DNA from: Amanita rubescens | Lineage: Eukaryota > Basidiomycota > Agaricomycetes > Agaricales > Amanitaceae | DNA: 64,000 nucleotides | Assembly: GCA_015039365.1 (NCBI GenBank) | Contig: WION01000137.1 | Location: 1 to 64,000, forward strand | Direction of reading: 5' to 3' | Shown: positions 24,206 to 35,592 of the stretch, piece after piece | Layout: every line of letters begins with the position of its first letter | How positions within the stretch are numbered: the stretch's first letter is position 1 | The notes under the pieces: generated by a model | What the model saw: the letters and a program-made list of their open reading frames with translations, nothing else | The model's database searches: none | What the model was told of the DNA's origin: nothing | Translations under genes and position numbers: made by a program

Positions 24206-25652
24206 ATGAACGGGAAGCGTAAGTCCGGTCTCGGCGTCATTCCCGCAAAAATAATGACACTTCTGATCAGAGGACAGCACAAGGTGGAAGCGTCAGGAAC
24301 TTTGTCAAGAAGTTGAAGCAAGCGACGCGGCGCGACAATCCTGCGGCGAGAACACGTCTCGTTTTAATCAACTGCCCCGAGACATCCTCGCAGAGATATT
24401 TGTCCAATGTCTACCAGAAGTTCGGCTATGGCCTATAATATGCGGCAGTTCAACCAAGGATGTCCGAGTCGCTCCTCTCTTGCTCTGTAATGTCTGCTCC
24501 ACGTGGCGTGCAGTGGCACTTGCTACACCTCGTCTATGGCAAACATTGTTTTTGGGTTTTGAACACGCGATGCCAAAGTCAAAGGTGGAGGAAGCTGTCG
24601 CTATGACGCATATATGGATCAAGCGGTCGGGCGCGCTCCCCCTTACCCTGACCCTGTACGTGGCCCGACATACAGGACAAAACAAAGCACTGGCTAAAGC
24701 ACTGGTGAACGCATTCTTCGACTACACATCGAGATGGGAGCACGTCGGATTCTCTTATCTTCGTATCCCTCTATCTCAACATGAACATATGCCTTGTCTG
24801 CGCACCCTAAGCATCTGTGCGTATGAAAGAAGTAACCAATTTCCCTTCACCTCGTGCCCGAAGCTAGCCAGGATACGCTGGCATTTGAATTCCGCCGTAT
24901 CTTCTGCTCCTCTCCCATGGCATCAACTGACGCATATTTATCTTCATCATACCCCGTCAACACGAGATATTATCTTTGTCATTCGATCCTGCCCAAAACT
25001 GACAGTATTCGAAAGCACGTTGAAGGATGAAGTCCAAGAATCTTTACCACGCGAGATAGTTGTGAACAAAAGCTTGCGGAAACTGGAGATCTTCGTCTCC
25101 CAAACTTGTAATTCACTTCTCAAAAGACTCGCGTTACCCGCCTTGACCGACATTTTCATTGAACTCCTGGACGAGTTCACTGTGACGCACGGTTTCCAAA
25201 AGGAGCTCTTGGGCCTCTTCTCCAGGTCCAAATGCAAATTAAATCGAATGGGCCTTGTAAATGGTGGCTTTGACGATGAAGGGCTCCTCGAATGCCTCAA
25301 ACATGACAGTTGTACAGCTCTCACGGACCTGCGGATATCCGAGATTGCACACGATTTGCCCATATTCACAGACCCTGTCCTTCTCGCGCTCACGGACATG
25401 CGACCAGTGGAAAACAATTTGCTATTACCTAAACTAGCATGTCTTTCGCTTGAGTCGTGCTTGGCTGGGTCACCAAGCAGACTGGGTACAATGATCTTAT
25501 CACGTTGCATTTCGCGGGACAAGGAGCTCCAGCGTTTGAAAATCTTTTGCTTAGATCTTGACGAACGGGATATTGTTCTCATTCAATTAGCACAGATCCA
25601 GGGACTAGAGTTTTCGCTTAATGGTGATGACGAAGACGAAGACGAATGGTGA
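24206..25652 (+). CDS. F-box/LRR-like protein B
   Basis: Exon 1 is 24206-24218 (MNGK plus one base), the intron 24219-24270 (52 bp, phase 1) and exon 2 24271-25652. Exon 2 opens QDSTRWKRQELCQE and reaches the F-box core FNQLPRDILAEIFVQCLPEV, then LLLCNVCSTWRAVALATPRLWQ. The frame is open throughout, and the C-terminus is acidic (DDEDEDEW). It is very close to gene C over the whole length and also in both flanks, so the pair is a recent tandem duplication. The presumed role is SCF substrate adaptor, with leucine-rich C-terminal segments. Confidence 0.9.
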
Positions 25653-26116
25653 CCCCACCTTTTAACCCAAAGTATCTATTGACACGGCATTGTAAAGTCT
25701 CGATATATATTCATTAAAATTTGACACAGATACGTAAACGTTTTAATGTACATATATCGACTCTGTATTAGTCTACATTCCAACTAGCAAAAATTGCCTC
25801 CGGCTTTTATAACACTTGCAGAAAACCAAAGCTGGAACTGGTTAGCGAGCGAAAGGGTTGAAATGACTCTAAAGGCGAAGGACTCGGCAAGCATGGTGAA
25901 GATACCCAGAATAGCGGCATAAGTATATCCACCGCTTTTGCTATCTCAAATACTTCACGATCCATCAAACGCGTACGTAACCACGGAACCCAACCTTCTC
26001 TACCACAACCTGGCAGTTCGCCGTCGACTCTGCCAGCGCATACCACCAACGGCACAAGCTCTCATCAGTGAGGTGCTCGAGTCGCATCTCTGTGCGCATC
26101 AGGGAACTAGTGGAGG

Positions 26117-27566
26117 ATGAACGGGTACCGTAAGTCCGGTCTGGCGTCATGGAGCCCACAAGGCTAATGGCACTTCTGATTACTTGGTAGAGGACAGCAC
26201 GAGGTGGAAGCGTCAGGAACTCTGTCAAGAGGTTGAAGCAAGCGACGTGGCGCGACAACCCTACAAGAACACGTCTCGTTTTAATCAACTGCCCCGAGAC
26301 ATCCTCGCAGAGATATTCGTCCAATGTCTACCAGAAGTTCGGCTATGGCCTGTAATAGATGGCAGATCAACCAAAGACGTTGCTCCTCTCTTGCTCTGTA
26401 ATGTCTGCTTCATATGGCGTGCAGTGGCACTTGCTACACCACGTCTATGGCAAACGCTGTTTTTGGTTTTTGAACAAGCGATGCCAAAGTCAAAGGTGGA
26501 GGAAGTTATCGCTATGATGCATATATGGATTGGGCGGTCAGGCGTGCTCCCTCTGACCCTGAGCCTGTGCGTAGAACAACTTAGAGTCAGACAAGACATC
26601 CAAGCACTGGGCAAAGCCGTGCTGAATGCGCTCTTCAACTACATGTCGAGGTGGGAGCACGTCGGATTCTCTTATCTCCCTATCCCTCCATCTCAGCTTG
26701 AACATATGCCTTGTCTGCGCACCCTCATCGTGCCGACGTATGAAGGTGCCCAATTTCCCTTCGCCTCGTGCCCGAATCTAGCCAGAATACGCTGGCATTT
26801 CAAGTCCGCCGTATCCTTGGCTCCTCTCCCATGGCATCAACTGACGTATATTTGTCTGGATCATTCCATGCCAACACGAAATATAATCTTTGTCATCCAA
26901 TCCTGCCCCAAACTGACGGACCTCGACATCACTTTGAAGGATGAAGTCCAAGAATCTTTACCGCGCGAAGTAGTCGTGAACAAAAGTTTGCGGAAACTGC
27001 AATTCTACACCTTCCAAAGTTGTAATCAACTTCTCAAAAGACTCGCGTTGCCTGCCTTGACCGACATTTTAATTCAATTCCTGTCCGACTTTATAGTGTC
27101 CGTGACGCGCGGTTTTCGGAAGGAGCTCTTGGGCTTCTTCTCCAGGTCCAAATGCAAATTAAATCGAATGGACCTTGAAGATTGTGGCTTTGACGATGTG
27201 GAGCTCCTTGAATGCCTCAGACATGACAGTTGTACAGCTCTCATGGACCTGCAAATATCAAATGCATACAATTCGCCCGTGTTCACAGACTCTGTCCTTC
27301 TCGCGCTGACGGACAAGCGACCAAGAGAAAACAATTTGCTATTACCTAAACTAGCCTATCTTTCGCTTGCGTCGTGCTTGGGTGGATCACCAAGCAGACT
27401 GGGTACAATGATCTTATCACGCTGCATTTCGCAGGACAAGTCAGTTCGGCTCCAGCATTTGAACGTTTATTGCCAAGATCTTGAAGAAGGGGATATTATC
27501 CTCCTTGAGTTAGCACAGATTCAGGGACTAGAGGTTTCGCTTGAATTTTATGCAGAAGACGAATGA
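26117..27566 (+). CDS. F-box/LRR-like protein C
   Basis: Exon 1 is 26117-26129 (MNGY plus one base), the intron 26130-26190 (61 bp, phase 1) and exon 2 26191-27566, beginning QDSTRWKRQELCQEVEAS. The F-box core FNQLPRDILAEIFVQCLPEV is identical to that of B. Differences from B cluster in the C-terminal repeats, for example DLEDCGFDDVELLECL against GLVNGGFDDEGLLECL. The intron tail GATTACTTGGTAG is the same as in D. It is the downstream half of the B/C tandem unit; presumed SCF adaptor. Confidence 0.9.
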
Positions 27567-27879
27567 TAACTTCACCTTTTAGCGTAAAGTCTCGATACAT
27601 GATATGTATTCATTAGAAATCTGATACAGTAATATTTTAATGTACATACGCTGACATATTGACTCTATAATTGCAACCTGGTGTACAGAATTTCATTAGT
27701 CTATGTTCCCTCACTCGACCAACTAGCAAAAATTGCCTCCGGCTTTTACCACACTTGCAGAAAGCCGGCGCTGGTTAGCAAGCGAGAGGGTTGAAATGAC
27801 TCAAATGAGCCTTTTCTACGAGTTGAGTCGCTGAGGGAACGCCAACTCCCCTTGGGTCGGTAGCTACTGTTAGATGCCC

Positions 27880-27965
27880 CAGTAGCATGTCGATCACGAG
27901 AATCGGGCGGAGATCCATCCAAATCGCATACGAATCAGAATCTGCTGAGAATCTACGCTCGATTT
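27880..27965 (-). pseudogene. Fragment of the 36.9-kb Ser/Arg-rich gene (C-terminal part)
   Basis: Bases around 27887-27960 closely match 36961-37025 (shared ATGTCGA.CACGAGAA, TCCATCC.AATCGCA, GAATC.GAATCTG). In the complete gene this segment encodes RFMCDSDESPS on the minus strand. No full gene surrounds it here. Confidence 0.6.
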
Positions 27966-28471
27966 TGCTATCTTGCTACCGGGTTCTTGTGCAGCTCGCA
28001 CTAATGTTTGTCTGGGAGCATATAGATAAGGTACTCATCTCAGATATCAATCACGACTCACGAGGTATGCATCTTCTTCCCTGAAATAGCAAAGAAGGTC
28101 CATTTTGTCTTCATATAGTATAAGGCTCGTTGTATGAACAGGTTCGGGGCCTCAATTTGAAGCACCGATTGGTTGCCTGTGGCGGGCCGATGGACAGCAC
28201 AAACCTATCACTTTCTGTTGATTGATGGGGGAGCTTGCGACCCCATTGTTAATGGTGCCTACTTAAGCTAGTTGTGAGCATCACTTGCCTTTAATACTGT
28301 CGTCAAGCGGTGAGCTGGAGCTAAGTCTGCAGGTGGCCCCGTGATGATGACTGAGTGGAGTAATGCGGTCATGGTTGCCTTGCCCAAACCGTTTGGCGTT
28401 GGACTTGATAGAATTTTTTGTCGGTGTACAAATACTATCAAACAACTGTGACATAAACGAGCACGCATACG

Positions 28472-29523
28472 ATGTCCCAAACGCCCGAGAACACCACCAA
28501 ACGCCCCGTTGGCCGGCCACGAGGATCAAAAAATAAACCAGATGCTGGGACGAGGGGCAATCCAGTGGGACGACCGCGGAAAAGTCAGTCGGCGCCCACC
28601 GCTCGCGCTCGCACAGCTCAGGCTGGGTTGAGAACTGGTACGTGTTTGGGTTTTGTCACGCGTGGCTCGGCTGATCATAGAGGGGCACAAGAACCCTTGA
28701 CTGCACTGCCAGAAACCAGCCCAGCCAATCCAGTCGTTATTTATGGTATGTCCCCGATCCCTCAGATGAGTCTTCACTATCCACTGACGAGCGCATTTGG
28801 ACCGTAGTGCCAATTGTTGCCTCCTGCTGCTGCTGCTGCAGGGCATCCGAGTCTGCGCCCGCCGTGTCAAGCGCAAACACTCAACGAGACACCGATTCTT
28901 GCGTGGAATTGGGATCAGGCAAGACTGAGCCGACTGGTAAGTCTTTCACTCCGTGATCTGCAAGACACCCAGCTGAACCCAACGTTGGACGGCCTCTAGC
29001 CCCCGTCAAGCTCGCCCATCCAAAGGTACAGGCTAGTGGGGAAAAGGGATCGTTTTCGATCATCAGCGATGGTCATGGGGCCCCGACCGTAGTTCGTTCA
29101 GAATGTGAGTCGGGATTGCGTTCCATTGACAATTGTTCTCTGGGATCATTGACAATGACTTCCCAACAAGCTGGGGAATCGGTACTTTACTATGCTCACA
29201 AACTTCAAAGCAGCCAGACGCCGATGCCGACGACAATATTCAAGTACGTTGACCCATCAAGACTTGTCAGTGCAGACCGATCGCAAGGCAAAGCTGGGAG
29301 CTCGAGGAAACGGGTACACTCTGAAACTGACCAAGAAGCCGATCCTAGCGCTAAACGCCGTCGTGCACCCCGGACTTGTTTGAAGTGTAGGAGAATGGAT
29401 TGTCCTGGGAGGTGGAAAGCAGACAAATGCACGGTGAGCAATAGTTTATTCCTTCCACCCTCTGAATTGCTCGTCTCAGCGCTACAGTATTCGCAGGATT
29501 CCTGTACGGCTTCTACGCCTTAG
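28472..29523 (+). CDS. AT-hook and zinc-knuckle protein, possibly decayed
   Basis: Starts MSQTPENTTKRPVGRPRGSK, an AT-hook motif, with a second AT-hook-like GNPVGRPRKS close behind. A downstream segment in another frame reads WYVPDPSDESSLSTDERIW and contains a run of TGC codons (28822-28840). The last segment (about 29160-29430) holds SRKRVHSETDQ, a basic KRRR stretch and a Cys knuckle CLKCRRMDCPGRWKADKC. AT-hooks bind AT-rich DNA, and such knuckles occur in fungal transposon-derived and chromatin proteins. I could not find a set of splice sites that keeps one frame from the AT-hooks to the WYVPDPSD block, so the gene may be broken or my exon choice wrong. Confidence 0.45.
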
Positions 29524-30020
29524 GTATCATCCCAATTGGCAACGAGAGAGGTATCGAGTGGGGGCGGATGAGCTTTAGCTCGACATATAGTTAGAAAACC
29601 CAACCAACCAAGCACGGCTGACAAACCTGATGACTCTCTAGCTGCCTGTAAAGTATCATTTTCAACAAAGATATTTGGCATCCGCCATTGGTAGCTGCCC
29701 TTGGGTTTCACTGTCTCTAGATCCATGTGACTATCGACGAGCAGCGGTGTCTGTTCTTTGCCAGCATCCCTTACTTCCCGTATTTGACGTTCGACTCCCA
29801 GATTCTCCGTTATGATACGACAGGCATGAACGTTCGCAACAGACGGTGGCGTGACTACTCCCGTTGTGCTGGCTTTAGCTCTTGGAACATCCCAAGTCAC
29901 TCCAACGGCACAATTTGCCATATTACCGCCATCCACCAAGCTGATAACCAAGATGTTATTAATATCACCTTCGATATAGGGTTCCTCAGTCGGGGTCAAG
30001 CCAATTGGCTCGTACTGCAT
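29520..30020 (-). CDS. Unrecognised open frame, 166 aa
   Basis: Open frame beginning MQYEPIGLTPTEEPYIEGDI. The opposite strand is also open over much of the same stretch (29727-30179), so coding on either strand is uncertain. I recognise no domain. Confidence 0.2.
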   Translation of the reverse strand: MQYEPIGLTPTEEPYIEGDINNILVISLVDGGNMANCAVGVTWDVPRAKASTTGVVTPPSVANVHACRIITENLGVERQIREVRDAGKEQTPLLVDSHMDLETVKPKGSYQWRMPNIFVENDTLQAARESSGLSAVLGWLGFLTICRAKAHPPPLDTSLVANWDDT

Positions 30021-30214
30021 ATTGAATGCGCTCTCCGAGAGGCACAGTCCACTTCGCCGGCGCCGTTTTTCACCTCCCCCACGGCTGCAGCTCCAACTTC
30101 ATCTTGCAGCGATTACGACGGTCGCTCTCTCGATATCCGGCATTGCGTCTATACCTGTCGGAAGCTGTGGTCGATGTGAATAATCCCTCAGTAAGCAGCT
30201 AGCTGATATTATCG

Positions 30215-30560
30215 CTCAGCTACACGCAATGCCGCACTCGACGACTCCTGGCCCACTTAATCCTAGCCCTGGATCGAGATGTGAAGGACGGTGGTTCACC
30301 ATCTATGATGCCGGGCCGTTTCGATCGCACCACGATCTCGCAACGTGCTAAATCAGAAGCTGTCAATCGCGAGAAGAGGTGGCAGGGATATGTCTGCTCG
30401 CCCAATGTTCAATGACACCAGTTGCCTTCCATCAGGATCTTGCCGCGAGGAATCTCATCTTCGACGATAACGGCGATCTATGGGTAATTGATTGGGAACT
30501 TGCAAGGGATACAGCTGGCGTTCCCAAAATGCCAGTTCCTAAGGGGGTAAATGGATTGTT
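30215..30560 (+). pseudogene. Aminoglycoside-phosphotransferase-like kinase relic
   Basis: Three collinear blocks of the APH/choline-kinase-like fold of fungi are readable, but in different frames: GRWFTIYDAGPF (about 30285-30325), LNQKLSIARRGGRDMSARP (about 30350-30405) and FHQDLAARNLIFDDNGDLWV (about 30424-30486), followed by IDWELA. The HxD and DWE residues are still recognisable. At least one frameshift separates the second and third blocks, and the N-terminal lobe is missing, so the gene is inactive. Confidence 0.6.
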
Positions 30561-31449
30561 GTCCCTCTCAAAGACCCGACACCGGTACTGTGCAGTCGGA
30601 AGAGGTGATGACACCAAAAGCCAGTCCTGAAATGCGAATTTGATACGAGAGCAGCCAATAAGCGCTGGAGGAAATGATGCTTTCGCTTGTGCTGTTCACC
30701 GCGTATGTGATGTGCGTGCATGACTGCACAAACGGTGATAAAATAAGCTGCTTGCAATAGTTTAGCTGGATTTTATAGTACTTGTTCGTTGATCTTGCTG
30801 GCATTCAAGTTAAACTACTAAAGAAAAGTCGATGCACCCTGCCTCTGCCTCTTCAATGTTCTCCTCTTCATTTTCGTATTTGGAATGTATTGCATACAAA
30901 CATCTACGGTTTGATTGTCTCACAAAGTCATGGTGAATTTGCTAACTTTCAACATATATATTGAGATATAATGGAGCAGCAGAACCGTTCACATGTGCAG
31001 CGGATCTAGGGGGGTGGGTTGATCGTGCGACTGGGAGAAAACCACACGAACACACGATGGAAAAATATCGAGCGAAAATGGAACATTAACCCAAACATGT
31101 AGCATGGTAGTCAAGCAATGTTGCAGGTAAAGTCTGTTCACAGGGTCCCGGGCCCAAGAAACTGGTGATTTCATCGTCGTCGGCCATTTCAATATTGAAC
31201 ACAGCGACCGTTCCACCATGCTCCGCAAAGCATATCTAGCTGCGGGAGAGACCTACGTAGATAAAAGACATTAGCGTAGATCCAGCGACATTGGTCTCTG
31301 GATTACCGTCGACGATGTTCCAATCACGAGGCAGCAAAGGTCTGCACTATCCACAACCTGGTTTATTTCTCGAAGATGGTGCAGGATCTCAAACCATGCG
31401 TGGGCGAAGACCGCCGTAATTGTTACAGTCCTCGACCGAAATCATGTCT

Positions 31450-31640
31450 TCAAGTTCCCCCTTCACCGGGTTCGATGGAAGGCCCCTGTCCCGGGAAAGC
31501 ACAGGCATCGTTGTGCTCACGGAGACCACACCGAATACAAAGTGTGTCTAATAAACGGGATCCGGTGGCGAGCTCAAATTGAAGCGATGAATGTTGAATT
31601 GCCCACATTGCATGTACCTCAAAGTGCCACTGTTGCAACG
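31450..31640 (-). pseudogene. Fragment of the 36.9-kb Ser/Arg-rich gene (middle part)
   Basis: Read on the minus strand this gives LQQWHFEVHAMWAIQHSSLQ, matching YWGQQYFEIQAAWATQHPP of the gene at 36869-38338; the DNA also aligns through GAGCTC...CCACCGGATC. It is an isolated fragment inside the F-box cluster. Confidence 0.6.
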
Positions 31641-31886
31641 GCTAGAATTCCTGTTCCTGCTCTATGTGCCACCCGTTCTGCGTGTGCATGAGTTCGATAC
31701 AGAAACACAGAAGAGCGGTTCCGCCGTTTGGATCAAAGAACATGACACGATCGGGCGAACGGGTTATATAAGCTAACCCATCCAGCACTTTAGACCGTGA
31801 CGCTGCCATATCACAATCCACCCATCTCTACGCATATAATATATCAAGGGTCCAAGCACGAGGAACGTGCATTGGAGCTAACAGGT

Positions 31887-33344
31887 ATGGATGGCTCGGG
31901 GTATTGTAAGTGTGGCCTCTGCGCCATAATAACGTCCTTTGATTACTTGGTAGGCGACGCAAAATTGAAGCGTCAGAAGCTCTGTCAAGAGACCAAAGAA
32001 TTACAATATGTGGCAAGCGGCACGATGCAACAACCCAGCAAGGACACATCACATTTTCTTATCAATCGGCTTCCCCGAGACATCCTTGCAGAGATATTTG
32101 TCCAATGTCTACCGGAAGTTATACTCTGGCCTAGAATTTCCAATGTAGGCCATTCAACCAAAAAAGTTGCTCCTCTCTTGCTCTGCAATGTTTGCTCTTC
32201 ATGGCGTGCACTGGCACTCTCTATACCGCGTCTGTGGCAAGACTTGTTTTTAACTTTTACAAAGATGATGCCAAAGTCAAAGTCAACGGAGGAAACTATT
32301 GCTATGACCCACGTTTGGATCAAACGATCAGGAGGGCTTCCCCTGACGTTGAAGTTGTATGTACACCCAGGTGGTGAATCGCAGGCACTACTATGTGAAG
32401 CTCTCGTGAACGCCATCACCAGCTACACATCAAGATGGGAGCATGTCGAATTTATATTTATTCACTCTCCTATCGCTTTGCCTCAACTTGGAAATATGCC
32501 TTATCTACGCACCATCAGCATGCTGGTTCCTAATACCCAACCCCCTTTCGGCTCGTGTCCCAAGCTAGCCAGGATATACTGGCGTTTCGGGCGTACCATA
32601 TCCTCGGTCCCCTTCCCATGGCACCAACTGACACATATTCATCTGAGTCGTCCCATACCAACCCGGGAAATATTCTTTGTCATCCAATCCTGCTCAAAGC
32701 TGACGGACCTCGAGGTCGAGTTACGGGATGATGTCCATGAAGCTTTGTCATGCGAAATGGTCATAAACAGAAGCTTGCGGGAACTGCAGCTCTGTGTCTC
32801 CGAAATTCGTAACCCACTTCTCGAAAGGCTCACATTACCTGCCTTGACCAACATTTCTTTCGATTTCACACTCATCCCACTGATCCCGGTGCCCGGTTTT
32901 CAGGAGGAGCTTTTGCGCTTCTTCTCTAGGTCCAAATGCAAATTAAACCGATTGGTTTTTGAAGATTGTGGTTTCAATGATGTAGAGCTTTTTGAATGTC
33001 TTGAACACGACAGTTGCGCAAGTCTCACGGATCTGCGAATATCAAATACAGTGGTTACGCCTATGTTCACGGACGCTGTTCTTATCCCGCTCACAGACAT
33101 ACCCTCGGCAGAAAACAATGTACTTTTACCCAAACTAACACATCTTTCGCTGGAGTTTTGCTTCGGTGGTTCATCAAGCAGATTGGGTACGATGATCTTG
33201 TCACGCCGTATTCCGTTCCACAAGCAAGATCAGCTTCGGCGTTTGGACATTCAGTACACAGAACTCGATGAACGGGATATTTACCTCCTTCAGTTAGCGG
33301 AGAGCCTGGGATTAGAGGTCACGCTAAATGAAGTGGAAGAATAG
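31887..33344 (+). CDS. F-box/LRR-like protein D
   Basis: Exon 1 is 31887-31905 (MDGSGY plus one base), the intron 31906-31953 (48 bp, phase 1) and exon 2 31954-33344, starting CDAKLKRQKLCQE. The F-box core INRLPRDILAEIFVQCLPEV lies near residue 50, followed by LLLCNVCSSWRALALSIPRLWQ. The C-terminal leucine-rich part ends LLQLAESLGLEVTLNEVEE. The 48-bp intron is in frame and free of stops, so an unspliced 16-residue-longer form could be translated. Gene E is its tandem copy. The alternative ATG at 31891 would give the wrong phase for the intron. Presumed SCF substrate adaptor. Confidence 0.9.
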   Translation: MDGSGYCKCGLCAIITSFDYLVGDAKLKRQKLCQETKELQYVASGTMQQPSKDTSHFLINRLPRDILAEIFVQCLPEVILWPRISNVGHSTKKVAPLLLCNVCSSWRALALSIPRLWQDLFLTFTKMMPKSKSTEETIAMTHVWIKRSGGLPLTLKLYVHPGGESQALLCEALVNAITSYTSRWEHVEFIFIHSPIALPQLGNMPYLRTISMLVPNTQPPFGSCPKLARIYWRFGRTISSVPFPWHQLTHIHLSRPIPTREIFFVIQSCSKLTDLEVELRDDVHEALSCEMVINRSLRELQLCVSEIRNPLLERLTLPALTNISFDFTLIPLIPVPGFQEELLRFFSRSKCKLNRLVFEDCGFNDVELFECLEHDSCASLTDLRISNTVVTPMFTDAVLIPLTDIPSAENNVLLPKLTHLSLEFCFGGSSSRLGTMILSRRIPFHKQDQLRRLDIQYTELDERDIYLLQLAESLGLEVTLNEVEE

Positions 33345-33739
33345 ATTTGACCTCCAGCCAGATGTGTTCTTTAAGATATAATGTTATTCCCTCAAAAAAT
33401 CAGCTGTGAAAACGTTTTCAATTCGTAATTTCAAGGTGATTATTGAGACCGATATATGGTCGCCGATGGAGGGATATGTATAATTTACGGGCTCAGTGGG
33501 ATCTTCTTTCCTTCTCTCGTCTACTCACATTTCAACTTGTCAAATGGCGCTAACGCGTCCAGAAGATATGCTCCGGCAACAATCAGAACAGGGCGGCAAA
33601 CAGATTATATAATTCATTTACTATATATAATTAAAGTAGAGCTTCAAAGAGCTCCCAGGTCGCTGCTGCATATAATATCCACGAGGAACGTGCATTGCGT
33701 CTTTATTCGCATCAAGGAGCTAAAAGAACGGCTCGGGGT

Positions 33740-35185
33740 ATGAGTCGTAAGTGTGGCCTCTGCGTCATAATCACGTCATTTGATTCCTTGGTAGGCGACG
33801 CGAAGTGGAAGCGTCAGAAACTCTGTCAAGAGATCAAATTACAGTCTACAAGCGGCACGATGCAACAACCCAGCAAGGACACATCACATTTTCCCATCAA
33901 TCGACTTCCCCGAGACGTCCTTGCAGAGATATTCGTCCAATGTCTACCGGAAGTTATACTATGGCCTAGAATTTCCAATGTAGGCTATTCAACCAAAAAA
34001 GTTGCTCCTCTCTTGCTCTGCAATGTTTGCTCTTCGTGGCGTGCACTGGCACTCTCTATACCGCGTCTGTGGCAAGACTTATTTTTAACTTTTACAAAGA
34101 CGATGCCAAAGTCAAAGTTGGCAACGGAGGAAACTATTGCTATGACCCACGTTTGGATCAAACGATCAGGAGAGCTCCCCCTGACGTTGAGGTTGTATGT
34201 ATGCTCAGGTGGCGGCTCCCAGACACTATATGAAGCTCTCTTGAACGCAATCACCAGCTACACATCGAGATGGGAGCATGTCGAATTTAGATTTGTTCCC
34301 TCTCCTATCGCTTCACTTCAACTTGGAAATATGCCTTATCTGCGCACCATCAGCATGTTCGCCGTTCCTAATGATATCCAACCCCCCTTCGACATGTGCC
34401 CCAAGCTAGCCAGGATATGTGACTGGTATTTCGGGCGCACCATATCCTCGGTCCACCTCCCATGGCACCAACTGACACATATTCGTCTGAGTCGTCCCAT
34501 ACCAACCCGGGAAATGTTCTTTGTCATCCAATCCTGTTCAAAGCTGACGGTCCTCGAAGTCGTGTTACAGGATGATGTTCATGAATCTTCGTCATACGAA
34601 ATGGTCATAAACAGAAGCTTGCGGGAACTGCAGCTCCGTGTCTCCGAAATTCGTAACCCACTTCTCGAAAGACTCACATTACCTGCCTTGACCAACATTT
34701 CTTTCGATCTCACATTCAACCAAACTCCGATGCCTGATTTTCAGGAGGAGCTCATGCGCTTCCTATCTAGGTCCAAATGCAAATTAAACCGATTGGTCCT
34801 TGAAGATTGTGGTCTTGATGATGTAGAGCTCCTTGAATGTCTCGAACAAGACAGTTGCGCAAGTCTCACGGATCTGCGAATATCAAATACAGACAATGGG
34901 CCTTTGTTCACGGACGCTGTTCTTATACCTCTCACGGACATACCATCGGCAGAAAATGATGTGCTTTTACCCAAACTAACACACCTTTCGCTGGAGTTTT
35001 GCTTCGGTGGTTCACCAAGCAGATTTGGTACGATGATCTTGTCGCGCCGTATTCCGATCCACAAGCAAGATCAGCTTCGGCATTTGGACATTCACTACAT
35101 AAAACTCGATGAACGGGATATTTACCTCCTTCAGTTAGCGGAGAGCCTGGGATTAGAGGCCAAGTTCGATGTTGAAGAAGAATAG
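33740..35185 (+). CDS. F-box/LRR-like protein E
   Basis: Exon 1 is 33740-33746 (MS plus one base), the intron 33747-33794 (48 bp, phase 1, nearly identical to that of D) and exon 2 33795-35185, starting RDAKWKRQKLCQE. The F-box core INRLPRDVLAEIFVQCLPEV and the C-terminal repeats follow D closely. The shortened first exon results from changes in the duplicated leader, where D has ATGGATGGCTCGGGGTATT and E has a later ATG. An in-frame upstream ATG at 33695 is an alternative start if the intron is retained. Presumed SCF adaptor. Confidence 0.88.
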   Translation: MSRKCGLCVIITSFDSLVGDAKWKRQKLCQEIKLQSTSGTMQQPSKDTSHFPINRLPRDVLAEIFVQCLPEVILWPRISNVGYSTKKVAPLLLCNVCSSWRALALSIPRLWQDLFLTFTKTMPKSKLATEETIAMTHVWIKRSGELPLTLRLYVCSGGGSQTLYEALLNAITSYTSRWEHVEFRFVPSPIASLQLGNMPYLRTISMFAVPNDIQPPFDMCPKLARICDWYFGRTISSVHLPWHQLTHIRLSRPIPTREMFFVIQSCSKLTVLEVVLQDDVHESSSYEMVINRSLRELQLRVSEIRNPLLERLTLPALTNISFDLTFNQTPMPDFQEELMRFLSRSKCKLNRLVLEDCGLDDVELLECLEQDSCASLTDLRISNTDNGPLFTDAVLIPLTDIPSAENDVLLPKLTHLSLEFCFGGSPSRFGTMILSRRIPIHKQDQLRHLDIHYIKLDERDIYLLQLAESLGLEAKFDVEEE

Positions 35186-35592
35186 ACTTTACCCCTAGCT
35201 GGCATATTATTCCCTCAAAAATCAGATGTGTAAATGTTTTCAACTCGTAATTCCGAGGCCGAGAACGAAGTTTGAAGGTCTCGGTTTATTTCAAGGTAGC
35301 AGCTTTAATGCTAATACACTTTGCCATTACAATGACCATCGAGGCCGATATGACGGTCGCTGATGGACGCGTACAGTGTACGTGCTATATCAGTGGGAAC
35401 CTCTTCTCTCGTCCACTTACCTGTTAACTTGTCAAATACCGCTAACGCGTCCAAAAGATATGCTCCGCGTCAACATTCATTCCATGAATAGATTGGAGAA
35501 TTTGATTATGTCGCTATTGTACGTCAGGAATCACCTGGAATCACCCGCTGCCACTGGATTAACGTGCATATCATGATGACGACATTTAGTTC

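Noticed and set aside
24947..25582. Long minus-strand frame opposite F-box gene B
   Set aside because: Similar antisense frames appear opposite all F-box copies because of shared codon pattern; the sense strand carries the family domain.
28822..28841. TGC/CAG-type triplet run as a repeat expansion
   Set aside because: Only about six units; ordinary low-complexity sequence.
29727..30179. 150-codon plus-strand frame
   Set aside because: No domain or splice support; overlaps an equally doubtful minus-strand frame, so it is not called.
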